Origin: Bacteroidia bacterium
Lineage (GTDB): Bacteria; Bacteroidota; Bacteroidia; Chitinophagales; Saprospiraceae
Assembly: GCA_030430845.1 (NCBI GenBank)
Contig: JAUIKE010000007.1
Location: forward strand, 24,678-88,677
Reading direction: 5' to 3'
DNA: 64,000 nucleotides
Shown here: piece by piece, positions 30,846-39,699 of the stretch
Numbering within the stretch: position 1 is the stretch's first letter
Layout of the letters: every line of letters starts with the position of its first letter
Notes under the pieces: model-generated
What the model was told of the DNA's origin: nothing
Seen by the model: only the letters and a program-made list of their open reading frames with translations
Database searches by the model: none
Program-made: the position numbers and the translations under genes

Positions 30846-31583
30846 TTAGTCATCTATCAGAATGCCGAGTGCCTGCATGGCTTTTTCGGAGGCGGTTTGT
30901 TCGGCACTCTTCTTATTATAATCGTCGGCAGTGGCCATTTTTTTACCGTTTATGACGACGGCTACTTTGAAGCGATCTCTTTTCTCGAATTTGTAACGTG
31001 CGAGTAGTTTATAGCTGACTGAGCGTCCATTTTTCTGGCACCACTCCAGTAATTGGCTCTTGTAGTTATCATCAACGGTTTCCAGTTCGTGCACATCCAC
31101 GTAGTTGCGCAGTACTTTCTGGATAACAAACTCCCGGGTTCCGGTATATCCTTTTTCGAGATAAACGGCTCCGACGAGGGCTTCAACCGCGTTTCCAAGC
31201 ATAGATCGGCTCAGCCGCGTTTGGTTGTATTCGTTGAGGAGAACGTCCAGCCCCATTTTGTCACCAATTTTATTCAGCGCTTTACGCTTGACGATCTTGG
31301 AGCGCATTTTGGTGAGAAAACCTTCGTTTTTGCCAGGATATTTTTTGAAGAGGTATTCGGCAACTATGGTACCCAGCACGGCATCTCCCAGGTATTCCAG
31401 GCGCTCGTTATTTTGCATGGCATAGGCCTTTTCGGAGGAAGTAGATTTGTGAGAAAACGCTAATTTGAAGATTTTCAAATTGGCAGGGGTGAACCCCAGC
31501 AAAGGCCTCAATTTTCTGGTAAAATTTTTATCCTTCGAGATATAATAATTGTAGAATTTAAATATGGTCCGGATCACGTACAC
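30846..31583 (-). CDS. rnc: Ribonuclease III, 245 aa
   Basis: Cuts double-stranded RNA. The catalytic domain (about 20-170) has the signature NERLEYLGDAVLGTIVAEYLF with the metal-binding Glu/Asp. A double-stranded RNA-binding domain (about 175-243) shows YKSQLLEWCQKNG and KKSAEQTASEKAMQAL. The acpP-fabF-rnc order is kept, but here 446 bp and a terminator separate rnc from fabF. As the cell's main dsRNA-cutting enzyme, it could act on transcripts of the long hairpins in this window (inference). Confidence 0.95.
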   Translation of the reverse strand: MYVIRTIFKFYNYYISKDKNFTRKLRPLLGFTPANLKIFKLAFSHKSTSSEKAYAMQNNERLEYLGDAVLGTIVAEYLFKKYPGKNEGFLTKMRSKIVKRKALNKIGDKMGLDVLLNEYNQTRLSRSMLGNAVEALVGAVYLEKGYTGTREFVIQKVLRNYVDVHELETVDDNYKSQLLEWCQKNGRSVSYKLLARYKFEKRDRFKVAVVINGKKMATADDYNKKSAEQTASEKAMQALGILIDD

Positions 31584-32031
31584 ACACAGTTAAATCATTA
31601 CAAGAAAAACCTTCCACAATCTGTTAATCATCAATACACTACCTGTAAAGTGGAGTAGGCCAAATAAACCTGTGGTTTTTTGATCACTCCCTTCAGTGAA
31701 GTAAAGATGCAGATTGCTGTTTCGGTCAGTCTTGTAATTACAGTTATGGATAAAACAACCATAGGTAAGATCGGAAAGCAAGAGGTAGGAAACGGAAAGA
31801 GAATCCGAAAAATTCATATTTAGATAAATAGCGGAAGAAACATTCAGTTTAAGCCACTTATCTAAATACCTGAAAAATTACAGCACCTCGCCTTCAAATC
31901 TTGAAACAAATGCTTGTTCATTTCATATATAAGCATAAAAATAGGATAAAGAATTCAATTTATTCCTATCCTTATATAGAAAAATAAATAAGAGTGCAGG
32001 CCTAATAGCCTGTACTCTTATTAAAACAACC
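31584..32031 (-). other. 448-bp gap between fabF and rnc
   Basis: No gene is supported; a 75-codon open frame (31590-31817, -) has no recognisable family and no signal. A terminator hairpin AATAAGAGTGCAGGC ... GCCTGTACTCTTATT (31987-32022, one mismatch) ends fabF. The rest is A/T-rich and should carry an independent rnc promoter. Confidence 0.55.
31987..32022 (-). terminator. Terminator hairpin after fabF
   Basis: 15-bp arms with one mismatch, loop CTAATA, ten bases past the fabF stop. Confidence 0.75.
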
Positions 32032-33285
32032 TTATTCTTCCCATTTTTTGAAAATAACAGAAGAGTTATGGCCACCAAAACCAAAGGTGTTACTTATGGC
32101 GGCTTTCACTTCTCTTTCCTGAGCTTGGTTGAAGGTAAGGTTCAGCTTATTATCTAGCTCAGGGTCATCTGTGAAGTGATTAATGGTGGGCGGAATGAAA
32201 CTATGTTGAATAGCCAGGATACAGGCAATAGCCTCAATAGCGCCGGCCGCACCCAGCAAGTGCCCTGTCATGGATTTGGTAGAACTGATATTCAATTTAT
32301 AGGCGTGTTCGCCGAATACTTGCTGGATGGCCTTTACCTCTGCGATGTCTCCTAAGGGAGTTGAAGTGCCGTGTACATTGACATAATCAATATCCTCAGG
32401 CCCCATTTTAGCATCTTCCAGCGTGATTTTCATAACATTCCGAGCACCCAATCCTTCTGGATGGGGGGCTGTTATATGGTAGGCGTCGGCAGTAGCGCCG
32501 CCACCGACAATTTCGGCATAAATTTTCGCACCTCTCTTTTTGGCATGTTCCAACTCCTCCAGGATCAAAGCGCCGCCACCTTCACCCAGCACAAAACCAT
32601 CGCGGTCCAGGTCGAAAGGGCGGGAAGCAGTTGCATAATCGTCATTCCGGGTAGAAAGCGCCTTCATAGCATTAAAACCACCTATCCCGGTTTTTACAAC
32701 GGTTGCTTCCGAACCACCTGCCACAACGATGTCATTTCTTCCCAGTCGGATATAGTCAAATGCATTGATAATGGCATGAGATGAAGAGGCGCAGGCCGAA
32801 ACAGTTGCATAATTTACTCCACGAAATCCGTATTTGATAGAAATATGCCCGGCGGCGATGTCGGAGATCATCTTCGGGATCATAAAAGGATTATATCTTG
32901 GGATGCCGTTTCCGGTGGCGTATTCTGTTATCTCTTTCTCCAGAGATTGCAGCCCGCCAATTCCGGAGCCCCAGATGACACCGATGCGATCTTTGTTGAG
33001 GTCATCCAGTACGCTATCCAGTCCGGCGTCCGTCACAGCTTCGTCGGCTGTTACCAGGGCAAACTGAGAAAAGCGATCTATTCGACGGGCTTCGCGGCGG
33101 TCAATAAATGCCTCGGGATCAAAATTTTTAACCTCACACGCAAATTGTGTCTTGAACTCAGAGGCGTCAAATTGTGTGATCAGGTTCGCTCCGCTTATGC
33201 CGTTTTTTAATCCCTGAAGATATTCTTCTTTATTATTACCTATAGGCGTCAATGCCCCTATACCTGTGATTACAACCCTTTTCAT
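32032..33285 (-). CDS. fabF: Beta-ketoacyl-ACP synthase II, 417 aa
   Basis: Extends acyl-ACP with malonyl-ACP in fatty-acid synthesis. Begins MKRVVITGIGALTPIGN. Catalytic triad Cys in VSACASSSHAI, His in NVHGTSTPLGD, His in KSMTGHLLGAAGAIEA. Full family length. Upstream acpP is 141 bp away on the same strand, giving the usual pair of carrier and synthase. Confidence 0.97.
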   Translation of the reverse strand: MKRVVITGIGALTPIGNNKEEYLQGLKNGISGANLITQFDASEFKTQFACEVKNFDPEAFIDRREARRIDRFSQFALVTADEAVTDAGLDSVLDDLNKDRIGVIWGSGIGGLQSLEKEITEYATGNGIPRYNPFMIPKMISDIAAGHISIKYGFRGVNYATVSACASSSHAIINAFDYIRLGRNDIVVAGGSEATVVKTGIGGFNAMKALSTRNDDYATASRPFDLDRDGFVLGEGGGALILEELEHAKKRGAKIYAEIVGGGATADAYHITAPHPEGLGARNVMKITLEDAKMGPEDIDYVNVHGTSTPLGDIAEVKAIQQVFGEHAYKLNISSTKSMTGHLLGAAGAIEAIACILAIQHSFIPPTINHFTDDPELDNKLNLTFNQAQEREVKAAISNTFGFGGHNSSVIFKKWEE

Positions 33286-33426
33286 AACGTAATACCATTT
33301 AGAAGAGAAGCGGAAAAAACGTTTTCCACAAAATAAGAAAGCAATGAGATTGGATTCTATTCAGTGAGTGCGAATTGAGCACAAGGCTCAATCCGCACTA
33401 CTATACCTTTCGATTTAAAAGTAAAT

Positions 33427-33666
33427 CTAAGATTTTGAATTAGATTCGAGGTAATCGATAGCCTGACCTACAGTCTGAATATTTTCAGCCTGATCGTCGG
33501 GAATAGCAATATCAAATTCTTTCTCGAATTCCATAATCAATTCGACTGTGTCGAGTGAGTCAGCTCCTAAATCATTGGTGAAACTTGCTTCAGGTGTAAC
33601 TTCAGATGCTTCTACACCTAATTTGTCGACAATGATTTTACTTACTCTTTCTGCAATGTTAGACAT
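33427..33666 (-). CDS. acpP: Acyl carrier protein, 79 aa
   Basis: A typical four-helix acidic ACP. The phosphopantetheine site is Ser37 in [20 protein letters not shown]. Carries growing acyl chains to FabF, whose gene is next downstream. Confidence 0.97.
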   Translation of the reverse strand: MSNIAERVSKIIVDKLGVEASEVTPEASFTNDLGADSLDTVELIMEFEKEFDIAIPDDQAENIQTVGQAIDYLESNSKS

Positions 33667-34103
33667 AGTATGACCTTTAATGGTTTACGAATGCTTCTGC
33701 AAAGAAAGTGATAACTCCTTTCAATACCAAGATTTTTATTTTTTTTTTTGCCTGCTCACCAAAGATTGGTTGTTGTAATGGTTTGTAAATCTGGTGTTTA
33801 TGTAGGTTTTGTGCCTTCAAAAAGCCCCTGCTTGAAGCTTAGCGGAAGTGGGCGTATACCTGCATTTTTTGTTCTTTTTCTGACTTTTTGGGCTGGTTTC
33901 TATACAATTGTTGCCATTTGGGTTTTGGGCCGTTCATTTTTCCTCAACTCAATAAGCAGGTTAAAGCTAATTCGATCTGGAAAACTGTGATTTTGTTCTA
34001 AATAACAAAAACTTAAACTAACAGAATCTGGAATCATTTGAAAATTCAGTAAGATAAGCGTACTTTTACTCTTGTATTATTGTAAAAAATACACTTAGTG
34101 AGC
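33667..34103. other. 437-bp divergent intergenic region (acpP / pyk)
   Basis: Non-coding. The stretch next to acpP contains, on the - strand, TTGAAAGG ... TTATCACTTTCTTTGC, a loose promoter match, and a long T-run (33731-33750). An 80-codon frame on the + strand (33748-33990) has no family resemblance. Promoters for both genes should lie here. Confidence 0.45.
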
Positions 34104-35600
34104 ATGGAATCTAAAGAGCTAAAAGCACCCGAAATTAATTTGACTAACCAAAATCCGGAACCTAAGATGAAAATCGACGATCAACAAAACACAAAAATCC
34201 TGGCTACGGTCGGTCCGGCTTCCAGTTCTTATGAAACATTGGTAGAGCTGGTAAAGGCCGGAGTAGATGTTTTTCGTCTTAATTTTTCACATGGTACCCA
34301 TGAAGATCATATGCAGGTCATTAATCATGTGACCTATATTAATGAAAAATTTGGCTTACATATTGGCATTCTGGCCGATTTGCAGGGACCGAAGCTTCGT
34401 GTTGGGGAAATTGAAAATAACGCATTGGAAATTAAAGAAGGCGATATATTAACCTTCGTGAATGAGAAGTGTGTGGGGAATATGGAGAAAATCTATATGA
34501 GCTACGAACAATTTGCAGAAGATGTAGAGGTTGGCGAACGCGTATTAGTGGACGACGGTAAATTGGTCTTCGAAATAGTAGAAACCAATAAAAAGGATGT
34601 TGTAAAACTCAAGGTATTATTTGGAGGGGTGCTTTCATCCAGAAAGGGAGTTAACCTGCCAAACACCAAAATTTCTTTACCGTCTTTAACCGAAAAGGAC
34701 TTAAAAGACCTCGATTTTATTCTGACACAACCAGTGAACTGGATTGCCCTTTCTTTCGTACGATCACCTGAAGATCTGCATGACCTTCGCAGAAGACTGG
34801 ACGAGGCCAATCATCCGGCCAAGATTATGGCTAAGATTGAAAAGCCAGAAGCCATCGATCGCATTGATGCCATTATCCAGGCATCAAATGCTGTTATGGT
34901 AGCAAGGGGAGACCTTGGTATCGAGGTGCCGATGGAACGTTTGCCGATGATTCAGAAAAATATCATTGCAAAGTGTATACAACGGGCCCGCCCTGTTGTA
35001 GTCGCTACCCAAATGATGGATAGTATGATCCAGAACCCCAGTCCCACCAGAGCAGAAATTACAGATGTGGCCAATGCAGTCTTTGACGGAGCTGATGCCG
35101 TTATGCTGAGCGGGGAAACTTCCGTCGGGAAACACCCGATCAAGGTAGTGGAAGCCATGAACCGGATCATTGCCGAGGTAGAAAAAACCTACGATCCTCC
35201 CGTCAGGCCCATTCCACCTGAAAAATCAAGAACGTATCTTTCTGATGCTATTTGCTTCACCGCTGCCCGCACCGCAGAAGAAGTAGGGGCGAAGGCCATC
35301 GTGGGCATGACGAGTTCCGGATATACCGCTTTCAAAGTGTCGAGCTTCCGACCCAGAAAACAGCAGGTGTTCATTTTTTCTGATCGAATGCATATGCTGG
35401 CTACCCTCAACCTGGTTTGGGGGGTTCGTTGCTTTTATTATGATCGCTTTACCTCAACGGATGAAACCATCAATGATGTAAATGCAATCTTAAAAGCAGC
35501 AGGTAAGATCGAAAAAGATGATGTGCTGATCAACACCGGAAGCATGCCGATCCACAAGCGTCATCGTACCAATATGCTAAGGGTAACGGTAGTAGAGTAA
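34104..35600 (+). CDS. pyk: Pyruvate kinase, 498 aa
   Basis: Final ATP-forming step of glycolysis. Motifs: TKILATVGPAS, FRLNFSHGTHEDH, LADLQGPKLRVGEI, the Lys/Glu segment IMAKIEKPEAIDRIDAI, MVARGDLGIEVPMERLP, and PTRAEITDVANAVFDGADAV. A 25-30 residue N-terminal extension precedes the catalytic barrel. I take the ATG at 34104; a GTG two codons before and an ATG at 34167 are alternatives. Next to fatty-acid genes as in other Bacteroidota. Confidence 0.95.
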   Translation: MESKELKAPEINLTNQNPEPKMKIDDQQNTKILATVGPASSSYETLVELVKAGVDVFRLNFSHGTHEDHMQVINHVTYINEKFGLHIGILADLQGPKLRVGEIENNALEIKEGDILTFVNEKCVGNMEKIYMSYEQFAEDVEVGERVLVDDGKLVFEIVETNKKDVVKLKVLFGGVLSSRKGVNLPNTKISLPSLTEKDLKDLDFILTQPVNWIALSFVRSPEDLHDLRRRLDEANHPAKIMAKIEKPEAIDRIDAIIQASNAVMVARGDLGIEVPMERLPMIQKNIIAKCIQRARPVVVATQMMDSMIQNPSPTRAEITDVANAVFDGADAVMLSGETSVGKHPIKVVEAMNRIIAEVEKTYDPPVRPIPPEKSRTYLSDAICFTAARTAEEVGAKAIVGMTSSGYTAFKVSSFRPRKQQVFIFSDRMHMLATLNLVWGVRCFYYDRFTSTDETINDVNAILKAAGKIEKDDVLINTGSMPIHKRHRTNMLRVTVVE

Positions 35601-35630
35601 TATAGTCTCAAATCTCCTCAACCATATTTT

Positions 35631-35693
35631 GGGGTTGGGGTTGGGTAAAAACCAGAAACGAGTTTTTACCCAACCCTAACCCCTCATTTTTTT
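35631..35693 (+). repeat. A-type hairpin variant after pyk
   Basis: GGGGTTGGGGTTGGGTAAAA ... TTTTTACCCAACCCTAACCCC around CAGAAACGAG, a variant of the A-ii unit in which the TTGTG pairs have become TTGGG with matching change on the other arm. Serves as pyk terminator. Confidence 0.75.
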
Positions 35694-35898
35694 ATGCCAA
35701 ACAACAACTCCTGCAATACTCTTTACGTTGAATAAGAAAGATAAAGGCCTAAAAACCTTAAGGATAGTTCTAAAGTATCGTTAAAGTTGACTAATTTTTT
35801 CGTGTGGGTATCTTTTTATTCAGAACTTACCTTATTAAATTGATCATCCCCGGGTTTGGGGGAAAAGGATTAAATGGATTTTTTCAACATCAACAGAT

Positions 35899-37611
35899 AT
35901 GCAACCAAAAATATACTTAGGATGTTTCCTGATCTTACTGTGCTTACTAGGAGGAAATCCCCTAATAGGTCAAGACAAGGTGTCGGAATCAGAAGTTCAG
36001 GTTCAGAAGTCGTTTATTGAAGGGAAAAAACAGCATTTATTAGGCAACCTGGACAAAGCATTGGAAATTTATGAAGAGATCTGGCGGGATCATTCAGATA
36101 TTTCAGCCCTTGCTTTTGAAATTGCACGCCTGTACGTTGAAAAAGAAGACTTGAGTAAAGCTTTAGAATATACAAAGAATGCCCTCGAACTGGAGCCGAC
36201 GAATCTGTGGTATCTCAAATTTCAGGCAGATGCTTTTGAGCAGATGGGGCAAAATGCTGATGCGGCCAGGGTTTACGAACAAATCGCGACCATTACGCCC
36301 GAAGAAGAGGACGTTTATGATAAATGGGCTTTCTTACTAACTAAGGGAGGTCAGATCGATGAAGCCATTGATGTATACGATAAGGCAGAAGAACGATTTG
36401 GAATTAATGAAGACATCATTCGGCAAAAATATACCTTATACCTCGGCTCCGGGAAGGAGAAGAAAGCCGAGAAAGAGCTGGAAAGATTAATAGAGACTTA
36501 TCCGAAGGAAACTGTTTACCTGGAAATGCTGGCCGGGTTTTATGAACAGGTCAAACGGCCGGATGATGCTCAGGAAGTTTTCAAAAAAATCCTCAAGCTG
36601 GATCCTGAAAACACCAAAGCTCAATTAGCACTGGCAGGGCAATCCGCCGCTCAAAGCGATGAGATCCGATTCCTGGAATCCCTGAATGAGGTTTTCCAAA
36701 ACGAAGAAGTACAGATTGAGATGAAAATCCAGCGCATACAACCACTTATTAATAAGGCAGTCAAGGAAAAGGATCAATCGATCCTGACAAAGATATTAGA
36801 GTTGAGCACCCTACTTGAACAAACACATTCAAGCAAGGCTGAGGCTTTTTTCTTATCTGCTCGTATGCTGGAAGCATCCGAACGTATGGAAGAGGCCGAA
36901 TCGAAATACCAGGAAGCATTGGACCTGGATGATACAAGTTTTGACTATTGGGAAGCTTTGATGCGACTTCAGTGGTCGGAACATAAGTATAAGGCATTGT
37001 CCAACAGTTCTATGGATGCTATGGATGTATTTCCAAATCAGCCCATTTGTTATTATTATCACGGGCGGAGCTTATCGGCTCTGGGAGAGGGCAACGCGGC
37101 TTTGTCGGTACTCGATCAGGCCCTCTTGATGTCGGAAAGTAATAAGCCTTTGCTTCAGAAAATCCACCTGGCTCTGGCAGAAGCCTGGGAAGCCGAACAA
37201 AAAACAGAGCAGGTCCTTCAGGCTTATAAAGAGGCGCTCAAGGTGGATGCCGATAATGTTGAGGCGCTCAGCGCTTACGCATTCTACCTGGCCCGTACAG
37301 AACAAAAGCTGGATGAGGCATTGGGAATGGCCGAAAAGGCGGTGAAAAAAAATGAAGAGAGCGCTGTGGCTTACCAAGGTCTGGCCTGGGTGAAATACCG
37401 GAAAGGAGCGTATAAAGATGCCCAAAAAGCCATGGAAAGTGCCATGAACTTTGGATTGTCAAAGGACCCTAAAGCCCTGGAACAATTTGGAGACATTCTG
37501 TACCAGCTGGGCGATCAGGAACAGGCACTCGAATACTGGAATAAGGCCAAAATGAACGGCAGTACCTCTAAGGTCCTGGATAAAAAAATTAGTGAAAAAC
37601 GATTGTATTAA
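35899..37611 (+). CDS. Exported TPR-repeat protein, 570 aa
   Basis: Signal peptide MQPKIYLGCFLILLCLLGG ... GQ (about 1-25). The rest is built of tetratricopeptide repeats (for example ALEIYEEIWRDHSDISALAF, ALEYTKNALELEPTNLWYLK, ALKVDADNVEALSAYAFYLA), about 13 by eye. It should be a periplasmic scaffold. The DUF4292 lipoprotein starts one base after its stop, and an EnvC-like peptidase overlaps that, giving a three-gene envelope operon. Confidence 0.88.
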   Translation: MQPKIYLGCFLILLCLLGGNPLIGQDKVSESEVQVQKSFIEGKKQHLLGNLDKALEIYEEIWRDHSDISALAFEIARLYVEKEDLSKALEYTKNALELEPTNLWYLKFQADAFEQMGQNADAARVYEQIATITPEEEDVYDKWAFLLTKGGQIDEAIDVYDKAEERFGINEDIIRQKYTLYLGSGKEKKAEKELERLIETYPKETVYLEMLAGFYEQVKRPDDAQEVFKKILKLDPENTKAQLALAGQSAAQSDEIRFLESLNEVFQNEEVQIEMKIQRIQPLINKAVKEKDQSILTKILELSTLLEQTHSSKAEAFFLSARMLEASERMEEAESKYQEALDLDDTSFDYWEALMRLQWSEHKYKALSNSSMDAMDVFPNQPICYYYHGRSLSALGEGNAALSVLDQALLMSESNKPLLQKIHLALAEAWEAEQKTEQVLQAYKEALKVDADNVEALSAYAFYLARTEQKLDEALGMAEKAVKKNEESAVAYQGLAWVKYRKGAYKDAQKAMESAMNFGLSKDPKALEQFGDILYQLGDQEQALEYWNKAKMNGSTSKVLDKKISEKRLY

Positions 37612-37612
37612 T

Positions 37613-38431
37613 ATGGGAAAGGTCTTTTCAACAGCACTCAAGTCAAATTTCATCCAAGGGCGTCCTTATGGAATTGCTATTCTCTGGGCTATTCTTCTGG
37701 TGTTCTTGGTAAGCTCCTGCGGCAGCGGCAGGAAATTAAATAAGGAAGAAAACCTGGAAAAGAAAAAGCTGGAGGAGATCTACAGGAAGATCGGAGAGCG
37801 GCAACTCAGCTCTGAGTGGATGGATGCCCGGGCAAGGATCAAATATGAGGATTCGGATATGCAAGTAGGAGCTACTGCCTATATACGCGTAAAAAAAGAC
37901 AGCGTGATCTGGGTCTCGGTCAGAAAACTGGGATTTGAGGTGGCTCGTGTACTGGTTCAGCAGGATTCCGTTTTTGTGCTGGATCGCCTCAATAACGAAT
38001 ACATGAAAAAGCCCATTTCCGCTATCAAAGAATACATTGAATTGCCGGCTAATTTCCAGATGATTCAGGCCCTGGTATACGGGCATCCGGTGTTTTTTTC
38101 TGCTCAGCGGCCTTCCGTTGTGATCGAAGATAGAAACTACAAGCTGTCCGTGAATACAACTGACCTGAAATCACAATACCTCATTGATGAGGACTTCTTG
38201 TTAAAAAGCGTTGATCTGTTGGAAATACGCACCGGTCAATCCTTCGCAGTACAGTTTGATGATTATCAAATTGAAGAAGGTAATCAGAATTTTTCGTATA
38301 TTCGTTTGTTTAAGATGAATAGTCCGGCTAGCGGTCAGGCAAGCCTGGACGTCAAGTTTTCGAAAGTAGAATTTAATGTCCCAAAGAACATAAGTTTTGA
38401 AATTCCAGACAAATATACAAAAGTGGATTAA
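37613..38431 (+). CDS. DUF4292 lipoprotein, 272 aa
   Basis: Lipoprotein signal (LLVFLVSSCGSGRKL; Cys at about 35). The body (WMDARARIKYEDSDMQVGA, KKDSVIWVSVRKLGFEVAR, VLDRLNNEYMKKPI) matches DUF4292, a LolA/LolB-like fold found in Bacteroidota. A role in lipoprotein or lipid handling in the periplasm is inferred from the fold. I start at ATG 37613; an in-frame ATG at 37592 would overlap the TPR gene. The last 35 bp overlap the next gene. Confidence 0.87.
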   Translation: MGKVFSTALKSNFIQGRPYGIAILWAILLVFLVSSCGSGRKLNKEENLEKKKLEEIYRKIGERQLSSEWMDARARIKYEDSDMQVGATAYIRVKKDSVIWVSVRKLGFEVARVLVQQDSVFVLDRLNNEYMKKPISAIKEYIELPANFQMIQALVYGHPVFFSAQRPSVVIEDRNYKLSVNTTDLKSQYLIDEDFLLKSVDLLEIRTGQSFAVQFDDYQIEEGNQNFSYIRLFKMNSPASGQASLDVKFSKVEFNVPKNISFEIPDKYTKVD

Positions 38432-39632
38432 GGCCTCCTTCCTTCTGTTGTTGGTATTGGCAGTCTCAGGCCCGCTAGCTGCCCAGAATCGACGTGATCT
38501 GGAGGAAAAGAGGAAACAATTGCTGAAAGAAATAGAAGAAACGAATACCCGCTTAAAAGAAACACAGCAAAATAAAGCTGCTACACTTGAGCGCTATTTG
38601 GCTATCAAGCAAAAGATCAAAAAGCGCCAGCAACTCGTTCAAACTCTGAAACAAGAGATCGAACATGCAGATTCCAGCATCGCTCGCACCGAAGAAGTCA
38701 TCTCTTCCCTGGAGGAAGACGTGGACGAGCTGAAAGTGGAATACGCTCAAACTATTCAAACTGCCTACCGCCTGAAAATGAACAAAGGAATGGTTTTGTT
38801 TTTATTTTCTGCCCGGGACATGAATGATGCATTCCGAAGATGGCAGTATGTTCGTCAATACAATAAGTATCGCAAACGCCAGGCCTCCCTCATACTGGAA
38901 ACCCAGGATATGTTGGCATCCAAGGCCGAACAAATGCAGAATAAAAAAGTTGAGAAAGAAAGCCTCTTGTCTTCCCAGGAGCAGCAAAGTACTTTGCTGC
39001 AGTCGGAACTAATTGTGAAGAATAATTTGTTAAAAGATTTGAAGAGTAGTGAAACAAGGCTGGCTACAGAACTGGAGAAGCAGGAAAGAGCGCATCAACA
39101 ACTAAATACCGCTATCGAAAGCGTTATTCGCGAAGAAGTCGCAAAAATGAAAAAAGAGGCCAGAAAGCCTGAAGCAGTTAGGGTAGGAACTTCTGAAAAT
39201 AAAAAAGTGGCAGATGCCGCCTCCCTTAGTGTTTCTTTTTCTCAATTGAAAGGACGCTTACCCTGGCCGGTAGAGATGGGAGAAATTACCAAATATTTTG
39301 GAACACAGCCCCATCCTACACTGAAAACTATTCAGATAAAAAATAACGGTATCGATATCAAAACAAAAAGCGCCGCCAATGTACAAGCCGTTTATCAGGG
39401 CCGAGTAGCAGGCAGGCAGTATATCCCAGGGTATCAGAATACCCTGATCCTACAGCACGGAGACTATTATACAGTCTATTCGAATCTGGAAGAAGTATTT
39501 GTCAAAAGAGGTGATGAAGTAAAGGCCAATCAGACAATCGGGAAGTTGAGCGGTGGTAAGAATGAAGTTCATTTTGAAATTTGGCAAGAAAAAAAACGTT
39601 TGAACCCCATTCATTGGGTAGTAAAAAAATAG
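38397..39632 (+). CDS. EnvC-like murein hydrolase activator / M23 peptidase, 411 aa
   Basis: A TTG start inside the end of the DUF4292 gene gives signal peptide KASFLLLLVLAVSGPLAAQ; no ATG yields a signal peptide. Then a long coiled coil (about 32-255, Lys/Gln/Glu heptads) and a C-terminal M23 LytM domain (GRLPWPVEMGEITKYFGTQP, NGIDIKTKSAANVQAVYQG, ILQHGDYYTVYSNL, VHFEIWQ). The first Zn ligand His of active M23 (HxGxD) is replaced: NNGIDI has Asn. So it is likely an inactive activator like EnvC, controlling amidases at septation. Inference from motif loss plus coiled coil. Confidence 0.88.
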   Translation: MKFQTNIQKWIKASFLLLLVLAVSGPLAAQNRRDLEEKRKQLLKEIEETNTRLKETQQNKAATLERYLAIKQKIKKRQQLVQTLKQEIEHADSSIARTEEVISSLEEDVDELKVEYAQTIQTAYRLKMNKGMVLFLFSARDMNDAFRRWQYVRQYNKYRKRQASLILETQDMLASKAEQMQNKKVEKESLLSSQEQQSTLLQSELIVKNNLLKDLKSSETRLATELEKQERAHQQLNTAIESVIREEVAKMKKEARKPEAVRVGTSENKKVADAASLSVSFSQLKGRLPWPVEMGEITKYFGTQPHPTLKTIQIKNNGIDIKTKSAANVQAVYQGRVAGRQYIPGYQNTLILQHGDYYTVYSNLEEVFVKRGDEVKANQTIGKLSGGKNEVHFEIWQEKKRLNPIHWVVKK

Positions 39633-39640
39633 TAATATAG

Positions 39641-39677
39641 GGCTTGGGAAAACAGCGCTCAGCGGTTTTCCCAAGCC
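39641..39677 (+). terminator. Hairpin after the EnvC-like gene
   Basis: GGCTTGGGAAAAC (39641-39653) pairs with GTTTTCCCAAGCC (39665-39677). Confidence 0.7.
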
Positions 39678-39699
39678 AATAATAACAATAAGTGGATAT

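Noticed and set aside
31590..31817. 75-codon open frame between fabF and rnc
   Set aside because: No hydrophobic or domain pattern; not a recognisable small Bacteroidota protein; position better explained as promoter region.
33748..33990. 80-codon open frame upstream of pyk
   Set aside because: Hydrophobic by T-richness of the DNA; overlaps the expected promoter region and shows no family pattern.
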